This document shows, one piece after another, positions 1 to 6,218 of a stretch of DNA of 11,773 nucleotides (positions are counted from its first letter, which is position 1; each line of letters starts with the position of its first letter). The stretch is taken from positions 1-11,773 of the forward strand of contig WQXV01000015.1 of NCBI GenBank assembly GCA_009781565.1, written 5' to 3'. This DNA is from Actinomycetes bacterium (GTDB taxonomy: Bacteria > Actinomycetota > Coriobacteriia > WRKU01). The position numbers and the translations under genes were made by a program. The notes under the pieces are model-generated. The model ran no database searches, had not been told where the DNA came from, and saw nothing but the letters and a program-made list of their open reading frames with translations.

Positions 1-624
1 ACTTTCGTTGCTGAGCCGCTCGATCAAAGACGCTAGATCGAGATCTCCGTCACGATAGGTACCGATGTTGATGCCGGTCAGCACGATCTCTTTGACCCCA
101 TCTTCGACCAGATCGGTTGCTTGCTTCAAGAGATCCTTTGCAGGTATCGACCTCATGGGCCCTCGCGCATAAGGGACGATGCAGTAGCTGCAGAAGTTCT
201 CGCATCCATCACTGATCTTGAGATTGACCCGTGCCCTTATTAGATTCTTAGGAAGGGAGACCGATCCCTTCTGCGTAGATATCGTTTGGGTATCGGCTAT
301 AGAGCTGATAAGATCAGCGATTTGAGCCTTATCAGGCTCGACGATAACTCTCTTATCGAGTCCAGAGAGAACCTCGCCTTGGATAGTGGCGCTGCAACCG
401 GTCGCGATGACCCTTGTGCAACAGGGCGCATTCAGTGCCCTGCGAATCTCCTTGCGTGATTTCGCATCACTTCTCGTGGTAACACTACAGGTATTGATGA
501 TTATGATGTGCGCCTCATCGTGGTGCTCGGTAAGCGTGAGGCCCTTCCCAATGAGGGCAGAGGCGATCTGGGTGGTCTCGACTTGGTTGACCTTACAACC
601 CAGTGTCTTGAGATAAATCTTCAT
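1..624 (-). CDS. mtaB: tRNA t6A37 methylthiotransferase MtaB, N-terminal 208 residues (3' end outside window)
   Basis: Radical-SAM methylthiotransferase that converts t6A37 to ms2t6A in ANN-decoding tRNAs. The frame is open from an ATG at 622-624 to the left edge, giving 208 of the usual 430 or so residues. The N-terminal UPF0004 domain shows GCKVNQ, NTCSVT and a third cysteine in ATGCSAT, which bind the auxiliary 4Fe-4S cluster. The radical-SAM CxxxCxxC follows as CENFCSYC in the context SDGCENFCSYCIVPYARG, then EIVLTGINIG. The GCKVNQ and TGINIG forms favour MtaB (YqeV type) over MiaB. The start is fixed because a stop lies ten codons upstream in frame and the family begins at MKIYLKTLGCKVN. 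The first 32 bases overlap the end of rsmE. The only SD-like bases (AAGG) lie 2 nt from the ATG, so translation is probably coupled to rsmE. Confidence 0.93.
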   Translation of the reverse strand, partial: MKIYLKTLGCKVNQVETTQIASALIGKGLTLTEHHDEAHIIIINTCSVTTRSDAKSRKEIRRALNAPCCTRVIATGCSATIQGEVLSGLDKRVIVEPDKAQIADLISSIADTQTISTQKGSVSLPKNLIRARVNLKISDGCENFCSYCIVPYARGPMRSIPAKDLLKQATDLVEDGVKEIVLTGINIGTYRDGDLDLASLIERLSNES

Positions 625-1396
625 GACCTTGAACTGTCTGTATTCTATCAGCTAGGACCGCGCACCCTGCAATACAAGCGGTCTCGACGCGCAGTATACT
701 CGGTCCCATACTCGCAAGGAGAGCTCCATGCTCGACCAAAGTATCGATCTCATCACGCTCGATGCCCCCTTCGGGCCCGATGACCAATGCGATACGCTCC
801 GGCTCACCTTGAAGAACCTCGTCAACGACCTGTGAGAGCATCGGCTCACTTTTCTCTTCCCACGCCACGATGACCGCATCGTACGTCTCGAGAGTTCCGA
901 TCATCTCCCCGAACGTTTGGATCGGCTCAAGTGTTGGGATGCTCCATCTATGTGACTGAGCAGCTGCCGATTCGATGATCGTATTGAGCCTCTCCATGCG
1001 CTTGATTCCGCTCGCGCCTTTTGCTTTCACAACGCAACGGTCAAAGATCACGGGGATCAGCCGCTCACACCCGATCTCGGTCGCCTGCCGTACGATCACA
1101 TCGTTCTTTCCTTGTTTTGCCCAACCCCAGATCAAATCGAACGGTATCCTTGAGCCTCGAACGCTCAGATGCTTGAGCACAGAAACAATCAGATGATCAT
1201 CAGAGAGCGCTATGACCTTAGCTTCATAGGCATCCCAGACATCGCGCGACACGATCTCGATCCTCTCACCTGGTCTTATCCGCAAAACACGGTACGCATG
1301 ATGAAGGGTCGCAGAATCTGCACGTACCTCGACCTCGTGACCTTCAAGGTAGCCGGTCGCATTCTCGTTTGAAACAAAGAATCGAGGGAGTGCCAT
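593..1396 (-). CDS. rsmE: 16S rRNA (uracil1498-N3)-methyltransferase RsmE
   Basis: SPOUT-class methyltransferase that makes m3U1498 in 16S rRNA using S-adenosylmethionine. The protein has 267 residues, slightly longer than the usual 240-250. The N-terminal PUA-like part has PRFF and HHAYRVLRIRPGE (about 32-44). The SPOUT domain shows KQGKNDVIVRQATEIGCERL (about 94-113), AAAQSHR (144-150), the SAM-binding knot VIGPEGG (205-211) and LRVETA (235-240). The ATG shares one base with the dnaJ stop (TGATG), so it is translationally coupled. The last 10 or so codons run past the conserved part and overlap the mtaB start. In B. subtilis prmA lies between dnaJ and rsmE; here it does not. Confidence 0.96.
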   Translation of the reverse strand: MALPRFFVSNENATGYLEGHEVEVRADSATLHHAYRVLRIRPGERIEIVSRDVWDAYEAKVIALSDDHLIVSVLKHLSVRGSRIPFDLIWGWAKQGKNDVIVRQATEIGCERLIPVIFDRCVVKAKGASGIKRMERLNTIIESAAAQSHRWSIPTLEPIQTFGEMIGTLETYDAVIVAWEEKSEPMLSQVVDEVLQGEPERIALVIGPEGGIERDEIDTLVEHGALLASMGPSILRVETACIAGCAVLADRIQTVQGHEDLSQDTGL

Positions 1397-2556
1397 CAGC
1401 GGTTGAACCAGTCCTTGACCTTATCGAATCCGGTGCGATGATGCGTGACGACAGAGGTTTGCGAATCTCCAAATTCCTTAGAAAGATCATCCATCAGCTC
1501 GCGCTGTCGTGCGGTGAGCTTCCGAGGAACCACGACCTCGATATGACAGTACAGATCCCCATACATGTCTCTATTCATGACCGGCATCCCTTTACCCGAT
1601 ACTTTGACGCGCTCGCCGCTTTGGATCCCTGCAGGGATTTCAAGCGTCACCTCTTCGAGCAATCCTGATATCGTCTTTGTCGCGCCCAATGCTGCTTGGG
1701 TAAAGGACAGCGGCATAAGCATATGAAGATCGGAGTTCTGTCTCTCGAAACGTTCGTGAGGCAGAACCCGCACTGATACTATAAGGTCTCCGCTTGCCGC
1801 ACCGCGAATTCCCGCTTCACCCCTATGCGGAACACGTATCTGCTGCCCATCGAAGATACCCGCAGGTATATCGATCGGTATCTGCTGACGATCTACGACC
1901 CGTCCCGAACCCTCGCATTCAGTACAGGGGTTGGCAATAGTGGTTCCCATGCCTTGACAGGTCATACAGGGGGAACTGGTCTGCATCGTACCCAGCAGCG
2001 TCCTTTGATAGGTGGTCTTTTGTCCGCTCCCACCACATTCAGGACACCTGGTCGGGTGTGAGCCCTGCACTGAACCGCTACCACTACAATCCTCACACGT
2101 TGATAGGCGATCGACGGTGATCTCACGGGTCAGACCTTGAGCGGCTTCCTCAAGGGTAACTCCGACTTGCATCGTGAGATCTCTTCCCTCGGCACGCATG
2201 GTCGACCGACCGCCTCTTCGCGCGCCACCCATGAAAGCGCTGAACAGGTCGGCGATGCTGACTCCACCCGATCCGAAGAGATCGCCAAAAACTGCATACG
2301 GGTATCCACCAGCGGATCCCGTGCTTCCGTAACCTGTGCCACCTACCGAACCGAATTGGTCATACTGAGCACGTTTGCGTGGGTCGGAAAGAACGTCATA
2401 AGCTTCGTTGAGTTTCTTAAAGGTCTCTTCTGCATCGGGCGCATCGCTGACATCTGGATGGCATTTGCGTGCTTTTTTACGAAAAGCTCGTTTGATCTCA
2501 TCGGAAGATGAGTCTTTTGAGACGCCCAGCAACGCATAATAATCGGTTTGAGCCAC
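1396..2556 (-). CDS. dnaJ: Chaperone DnaJ (type I Hsp40)
   Basis: Co-chaperone that delivers unfolded clients to DnaK and stimulates its ATPase. I place the start at a GTG (2554-2556) whose G is also the last base of the preceding gene's TAG stop. A longer open frame reaches 2706, but its first 50 residues are only the other-frame shadow of that gene. From the GTG the protein has 386 residues. It has a J domain with HPD at 33-35, a Gly/Phe-rich stretch (about 68-117), four zinc-finger CxxCxGxG repeats at Cys154, Cys171, Cys197 and Cys211, and the substrate-binding C-terminal domains (about 225-345). All key residues are present. Being followed directly by rsmE resembles actinobacterial dnaJ2 loci, but hrcA is not next to it and neither grpE nor dnaK is in the window. 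Confidence 0.96.
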   Translation of the reverse strand: MAQTDYYALLGVSKDSSSDEIKRAFRKKARKCHPDVSDAPDAEETFKKLNEAYDVLSDPRKRAQYDQFGSVGGTGYGSTGSAGGYPYAVFGDLFGSGGVSIADLFSAFMGGARRGGRSTMRAEGRDLTMQVGVTLEEAAQGLTREITVDRLSTCEDCSGSGSVQGSHPTRCPECGGSGQKTTYQRTLLGTMQTSSPCMTCQGMGTTIANPCTECEGSGRVVDRQQIPIDIPAGIFDGQQIRVPHRGEAGIRGAASGDLIVSVRVLPHERFERQNSDLHMLMPLSFTQAALGATKTISGLLEEVTLEIPAGIQSGERVKVSGKGMPVMNRDMYGDLYCHIEVVVPRKLTARQRELMDDLSKEFGDSQTSVVTHHRTGFDKVKDWFNR

Positions 2557-3521
2557 TAGTAATCGGTTGCAGCCCAGTGGCTTCCTAGACCACCCGTATC
2601 GGCGATGTATTGGACCATACGCTCGATACTCGCATAAGGATCGTAGCGCCAGTCGCCTTGCCCACTCCAGCCTTTTGGCGCATCCCAGTGTTCGCCGAAT
2701 TGGCATAATCCTACGTAATAACCAGCACTTGCATTAGGATTGTTGGAGCTCTCACGCCAGATGATATTGCGGATCGGAGTCAACCAACTCTCCCCCAAGC
2801 CATATTTTTCAAGTAATTCCAAGATGGTCGCATCCCAGGCACCATCACCCAGATAACTCGGGATGGGATATTGGGGTGTTGGGCGATCGTTGACGACGGC
2901 TTCGGCGATCTTCTTTGTTTCCTCGGCACGCGCAACCTCGGCTACAGCTGCAGTTTTCTTGAGAGCATCGATCGAGCTGTCGAGCTGGGCGATCTGTTGA
3001 TTGAGCTGTGTGGTCTGCTCGTCGATATCCCTCATCAACTGGGCGGATGCCTTTTCATTCTCGCTGTAAATGGTGAGCAACTCACTTTGCTGCTCTTTGA
3101 GCGACCGCATCTCATCGATACGGGCGGCATGCTGCTCATTGATGATCTTGAGCATGTCCCAGGTCGTGGTAAATTCCAGAAAGCTGGTCGAGCCCAACAG
3201 CATGTCAAGGGTTTTGAAGGGTCCCTGTCGATACATACTTGCCGCACGTATCGTCAGATCGTTGCGAAGTACCGATATACGTTCATTGATGGTGAGCAGA
3301 TCGCTTTCTGCCTGGGTACGGGCATCGACCGCTGATTGGTAGTGCGCACAAGCGTTCGTGTACTCGTCAAGCGTGACAAAGAGCGTCTTGCTCATCTCAT
3401 CCTTTTGAGCACTGAGATCGCTGATCTCGCTCGCAGCAGCGATGGCGCAAACAAAAAGGAAAAAACAGGTGGTAAAAACCACCATCATCGCCGGTATATG
3501 AGATTTCTTACCCATTCGCAT
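2556..3521 (-). CDS. Secreted coiled-coil protein with C-terminal lysozyme/transglycosylase-like domain
   Basis: Probable exported cell-wall protein of 321 residues; I recognise its architecture rather than a named family. Residues 1-30 look like a signal peptide (basic MRMGKKS, then a hydrophobic run ending near AIAAAS). Residues 32-205 are Gln/Glu/Leu/Ala-rich coiled coil. The RAASMYRQG..LDMLLGSTSFLEF segment (about 92-117) is typical of the N-terminal coiled coil of PcsB-like peptidoglycan hydrolases. After a proline-rich linker (213-221) comes a small domain with WRESSNNPNASAGYYVGLCQF (255-275), which resembles the goose-lysozyme/SLT ES..NP.A...GL.Q signature. Glu257 is the candidate catalytic acid. 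The domain is short (about 90 residues) and the protein ends abruptly after HWAATDY, so activity is uncertain. The start is ATG 3519-3521 (or 3513-3515); neither has a Shine-Dalgarno site. It is the first gene of the dnaJ-rsmE-mtaB operon. Confidence 0.85.
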   Translation of the reverse strand: MRMGKKSHIPAMMVVFTTCFFLFVCAIAAASEISDLSAQKDEMSKTLFVTLDEYTNACAHYQSAVDARTQAESDLLTINERISVLRNDLTIRAASMYRQGPFKTLDMLLGSTSFLEFTTTWDMLKIINEQHAARIDEMRSLKEQQSELLTIYSENEKASAQLMRDIDEQTTQLNQQIAQLDSSIDALKKTAAVAEVARAEETKKIAEAVVNDRPTPQYPIPSYLGDGAWDATILELLEKYGLGESWLTPIRNIIWRESSNNPNASAGYYVGLCQFGEHWDAPKGWSGQGDWRYDPYASIERMVQYIADTGGLGSHWAATDY

Positions 3522-3529
3522 AGCGTGCT

Positions 3530-3558
3530 ATTTTATCAAGAGTGACATCACTTGGCAA
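3530..3558 (-). promoter_or_regulatory. Promoter of the coiled-coil protein/dnaJ/rsmE/mtaB operon
   Basis: On the minus strand TTGCCA (3558-3553) is followed after exactly 17 bp by TAAAAT (3535-3530). Each hexamer matches the housekeeping sigma consensus at five of six positions. The expected transcription start, about 7 nt past the -10, falls at about 3523, within 1-2 nt of the ATG at 3521, which predicts an almost leaderless mRNA. This fits the lack of a Shine-Dalgarno sequence. Confidence 0.65.
3541..3552. promoter_or_regulatory. Possible operator palindrome in promoter spacer
   Basis: AGTGA-CA-TCACT is an inverted repeat with 5-bp arms and a 2-bp centre, lying wholly inside the 17-bp spacer of the minus-strand promoter. 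A third related half (GTCAC) lies at 3562-3566. The position would suit a repressor site, but the arms are short and I match them to no known regulator; chance is possible. Confidence 0.3.
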
Positions 3559-3617
3559 AACGTCACCCATACAAAATCCACAATGCGAAAAACTCGTTTT
3601 CGGGTCCACATAGACTG

Positions 3618-3626
3618 TGATACGCT
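3618..3626 (+). promoter_or_regulatory. Extended -10 promoter of the PAS gene
   Basis: TGA immediately precedes TACGCT (3621-3626), an extended -10 of TGN-TANNNT form. No good -35 is seen 17 bp upstream. The ATG begins 6 nt after the hexamer and no ribosome binding site precedes it, so a leaderless transcript is predicted. It diverges from the promoter of the secreted-protein operon. Confidence 0.4.
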
Positions 3627-3632
3627 ACGGAT

Positions 3633-3929
3633 ATGAGTGATTTTTCCACATTGTTTGACACACAACCGACCTTTGAGCAGCTCTCAGCTGCATTTGACGA
3701 GCTCGAAGCCGATATTACCTATATCGATGATAAGGATATCGTGCGTTATTTCTCACCCTTTCGTATCTTTGAGCGTCACGTTTCATGTCTCGACCAACCG
3801 GTGCTTGACTGCCATCCCGATGAGGTGTTCGATGCAGTCGATGCGTTGATCGATTCCTTTCGAAAAGGTGAGCAGGACCGCGTTACCTTTGAATCGGTTA
3901 TGAACCAGGGACGTCCGATTAGCATTTGA
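3633..3929 (+). CDS. Single-domain PAS protein (DUF438-type PAS), apparently cut short by an in-frame TGA
   Basis: Small cytosolic protein of 98 residues, without signal peptide or membrane segment. ADITYIDDKDIVRYFSPFRIF (26-46), VLDCHP (57-62) and DALIDSFRKGEQDRVTFE (70-87) follow the PAS domain found at the C-terminus of DUF438/hemerythrin proteins, whose pattern is roughly VTYVDE.DRVRYFS..RIF, NCHPP, ILD.FRSGE.D and then GR.I.IRYFA.RD..G.YLG.LEV. Here the frame stops at TGA 3927-3929, just after GRPISI, before the last strands of the fold. The continuation is described in the next entry. The ligand or partner is unknown; DUF438 proteins usually carry extra domains that are missing here. 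It stands alone on the plus strand between two minus-strand operons. The true state may be a pseudogene, a recent nonsense allele or a read-through gene. Confidence 0.7.
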   Translation: MSDFSTLFDTQPTFEQLSAAFDELEADITYIDDKDIVRYFSPFRIFERHVSCLDQPVLDCHPDEVFDAVDALIDSFRKGEQDRVTFESVMNQGRPISI

Positions 3930-4001
3930 AAACACACCATGCGAGATCGCAACGATAACTACCTCGGATGTCTCGAGGTTGCCACATACCTGGATCGGTG
4001 A
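3930..4001 (+). other. In-frame continuation of the PAS domain after the TGA
   Basis: Directly after TGA 3927-3929, in the same frame, the codons read KHTMRDRNDNYLGCLEVA and then TYLDR up to TGA 3999-4001. MRD..DNYLGCLEV is the expected last part of a DUF438-type PAS domain, and the spacing from GRPISI to MRD equals the family pattern if TGA holds one residue (usually Arg). The joined frame would make a protein of 122 residues that ends 7 bp before the hemW stop, so it fills the gap neatly. TGA ends dnaJ and dusB in this window, which argues against a changed code. CGA to TGA is a single transition. Confidence 0.7.
3961..3979. repeat. Stem-loop in the tail of the PAS frame
   Basis: ACCTCG and CGAGGT form a perfect 6-bp stem around a 7-base loop. 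It begins 31 bases after the in-frame TGA. It also lies 30 bases beyond the hemW stop on the minus strand, where it could slow transcription, but neither strand has a following T-run, so I do not call it a terminator. Confidence 0.4.
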
Positions 4002-4005
4002 AGGT

Positions 4006-4015
4006 GTCCTAGGAC
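4006..4015. repeat. 10-bp perfect palindrome at the hemW stop
   Basis: GTCCTAGGAC reads the same on both strands and includes the hemW TAG stop. It sits at the convergent end of hemW and the PAS frame. It is too short to act as a terminator and may be coincidence. Confidence 0.3.
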
Positions 4016-5160
4016 CGCTTACTGCTATTCCAAATCGCGCTATATACCTCGTTTCCCAACAGCCAGCCACGTTGGGTCGGCACATAGCGTTCAGTGTCGT
4101 GATCGAGTGTGACCAGTCCGCTCATGACCAATTCTTCGAATACGGTATCGAGACCAGTAATCTGCACCTTCTTCTCTTCAACGCCCTTAAGTAGCCGCAT
4201 GCCGAGCATTATGTCCTCGCAGATAGCTTCTGATGGAGTGAGCGTCTCACACTCCATCCATTCCTCTTCAGTGAGTCGTACCGGTTCGTTGGTGTAGTCC
4301 TCAAGTGTTGAATGCATCACCATACGTTTTCGTGAACCATTCAATTCATTCCGCATCGAAGCTGCTTGAGGTCCGATACCCAGATAAGGTACCGAGGTCC
4401 AGTAGCTCGTATTATGTCGTGAGCACTTACCGTCTTTCGAGTAGTTTGATACCTCGTAGTGTACATAGCCGGCATCAGAGAGCATCGTCTCGGAAAGGAT
4501 CATCTGATCTGCTACTTCGTCCTCATCGGGCATTGAGATCTCACCGTTTTCCGCCAGTTCGTGCAAGGGGGTCTTTTCTTCGACGGTGAGCGGATAGATA
4601 CTGATATGGTCAGGGTCGCAGGCGATAGCCATCTCGATCTGCGCGCGCCACCCCTCAAATCCGAGATGCGGTACTCCACAGATCAGGTCGAGTGAGACCG
4701 ATACATCAGCTTCGTCGAGGATCGCAAGCGCCTTCATGGTATCGGAGGAGGTATGGGATCGACCCAACACCTTGAGAACCCTCTCGTCAAAGGATTGCAC
4801 TCCCAGAGAGATGCGGCCGACCCCTGAGTCGATCCATCGAGCCAATGTTTCCGAGTCAAGATTCGTCGGATTGACTTCAACGGATACCTCGGCACCATCA
4901 GAGACTTCGAACGCATCGCGAACGCAGGTCATCAGCTCACAGAGATGATCACCCAGCAGTCCCGGTGTCCCTCCGCCGAAATAGATGGTCGCGATCCTAT
5001 GATCGGCAAGCTGTGATCCCCATCCTGTTAGTGCTTTTTTAGTCGCTTTGACATAGCGCGCGATGTTCTCAACACGCAGATCGGTAGTCGAGTAGAAGTC
5101 GCAGTAATGACAGCGACTGACACAGAAGGGTACGTGGATATAGAGACCGAGCGGTTTCAT
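4009..5160 (-). CDS. hemW: Radical-SAM heme chaperone HemW (coproporphyrinogen oxidase-like)
   Basis: HemN-family radical-SAM protein thought to bind heme and insert it into target proteins such as respiratory enzymes. The 383 residues match the usual family length. Cys13, Cys17 and Cys20 form CxxxCxxC in HVPFCVSRCHYCDF. The position two after the last Cys is Phe rather than the extra Cys of true HemN, which supports HemW over an oxygen-independent coproporphyrinogen oxidase. Other marks are YFGGGTP (60-66), EVNP (95-98), GRISLGVQSF (115-124), HYEVSNY (234-240) and the HemW motif HNTSYW (249-254). It is the last gene of lepA-dusB-hemW; its ATG overlaps the dusB stop by four bases (ATGA). It converges on the PAS gene. 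In Firmicutes hemW lies between lepA and hrcA; here hrcA is missing. Confidence 0.95.
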   Translation of the reverse strand: MKPLGLYIHVPFCVSRCHYCDFYSTTDLRVENIARYVKATKKALTGWGSQLADHRIATIYFGGGTPGLLGDHLCELMTCVRDAFEVSDGAEVSVEVNPTNLDSETLARWIDSGVGRISLGVQSFDERVLKVLGRSHTSSDTMKALAILDEADVSVSLDLICGVPHLGFEGWRAQIEMAIACDPDHISIYPLTVEEKTPLHELAENGEISMPDEDEVADQMILSETMLSDAGYVHYEVSNYSKDGKCSRHNTSYWTSVPYLGIGPQAASMRNELNGSRKRMVMHSTLEDYTNEPVRLTEEEWMECETLTPSEAICEDIMLGMRLLKGVEEKKVQITGLDTVFEELVMSGLVTLDHDTERYVPTQRGWLLGNEVYSAIWNSSKRS

Positions 5161-6218
5161 GAGACCGATCCAAGGCTATTCAGATACCCCTGATAAGCCT
5201 CGATCAGTTGTTCGAGATCACGCATGGAGGTGAGCGAGTTTATCTGAGCGCGGAAATAGGAGGCACCAGGAAGACCTGCACAGTACCAGATGGCATGTTT
5301 TCGCATGCGAACCAGCGCTTTGCGTCCAAAGATCCGTTCTATACAGATGGCATGCTCGCGCATGATCGTGAATATCTCATGATAGCTGGGGTCGTGCGGT
5401 TCCTCGCCGCGCATAAGTGCTTTAACCTGCTTGAATATCCACGGGTTACCCTGGGCGCCACGTGCGATCATGACTCCAGCGGCACCCACACCGCCATTAC
5501 TGACCGGCGTTATCATGTTGACCGCATCTTGAGCACTCATGACATCACCCGAACCGATGACGGGTATATCGAGTGCTTGGGCGACCTGCGTGACTATCTC
5601 GTGGTCGCTGGTTCCAGAAAAGAACTGCTCCTGATAGCGTCCATGGACCGCGACTGCACTCGCACCAGCCTCCTGCATGACGTAAGCAAACGATACGGCA
5701 CGCTCATCCCCCATGCTAGTACCCTTGCGAAATTTGACGGTGACCGGTATATCGCTTCCACCTTCTCCCTTCCCTTCGAGGGCCTCGGCGGTACGCGAGA
5801 CGATCCCCGACGCAAGAGCTGGAGACAGCATCAGAGCACTCCCCTCACCTTTTCGTACGACTTTTGGCACGGGGCAGCCCATATTGATATCGATGAATGC
5901 CAGATCGTTTCCCAGGCTTTTCGCGATCGCTGAAGCTTGCTCGGCAATGACTGCTTCATCCGAACCGAACAGTTGTACCGCGACAGGAGTCTCGTCCTCA
6001 GAGATGGTGAGCAGCCTTTTCGCCGACTCTGATTCTGAATGATAGTGCAGTCCCAATGCCGAGATCATCTCGGTATAGGTGATACCTGCCCCCATTCGTT
6101 TGCAGATACTGCGAAAGCAGGCATCGTTGACACCGGCCATGGGGGCGAGCCAGACCCTGTTCTGGTTAAGAAACGCCTGAATACGCGCAGGACCTGATAG
6201 CGAGAGCGCGCTATTCAT
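5157..6218 (-). CDS. dusB: tRNA-dihydrouridine synthase DusB
   Basis: FMN-dependent enzyme that reduces uridine to dihydrouridine in the tRNA D-loop. The 353 residues are slightly longer than usual. The TIM barrel starts with VWLAPMAGVNDACFR (22-36). The catalytic region is INMGCPVPKVVRKGEGSALM, with the proton donor at Cys115. VTVKFRKG (159-166), VHGR (191-194), IPVIGSGDV (218-226) and ARGAQGNPWIF (252-262) are the flavin- and phosphate-binding strands. The helical C-terminal domain follows. A short Gly-rich stretch at 146-155 (EALEGKGEGGSDIP) and a longer loop at 236-247 are small insertions. The ATG lies inside the end of lepA (8-base overlap), with AAGG four bases upstream; the stop overlaps hemW. 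Confidence 0.95.
   Translation of the reverse strand: MNSALSLSGPARIQAFLNQNRVWLAPMAGVNDACFRSICKRMGAGITYTEMISALGLHYHSESESAKRLLTISEDETPVAVQLFGSDEAVIAEQASAIAKSLGNDLAFIDINMGCPVPKVVRKGEGSALMLSPALASGIVSRTAEALEGKGEGGSDIPVTVKFRKGTSMGDERAVSFAYVMQEAGASAVAVHGRYQEQFFSGTSDHEIVTQVAQALDIPVIGSGDVMSAQDAVNMITPVSNGGVGAAGVMIARGAQGNPWIFKQVKALMRGEEPHDPSYHEIFTIMREHAICIERIFGRKALVRMRKHAIWYCAGLPGASYFRAQINSLTSMRDLEQLIEAYQGYLNSLGSVS

Noticed and set aside
2557..2706. Extended N-terminus of DnaJ upstream of the GTG
   Set aside because: The 50 extra residues lie in another frame of the secreted-protein gene, resemble no J-domain protein, and the HPD falls at the normal 33-35 only from the GTG.
3504..3530. CIRCE (HrcA operator) at the start of the operon
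   Set aside because: On the minus strand ATAGCACGC matches 7 of 9 bases of one CIRCE half, but the second half at the right spacing matches only 5 of 9, so it is not a convincing inverted repeat.
3927..3979. Selenocysteine reading of the PAS-gene TGA, with the 3961-3979 stem-loop (loop contains GTCT) as a bacterial SECIS
   Set aside because: The apical loop is about 40 nt after the TGA, further than known bacterial SECIS elements; there is no good lower stem; and the family has Arg rather than Cys at that position.
5208..5933. Plus-strand open frame of 241 codons opposite dusB
   Set aside because: It is an antisense shadow; dusB is complete and conserved over the whole stretch.
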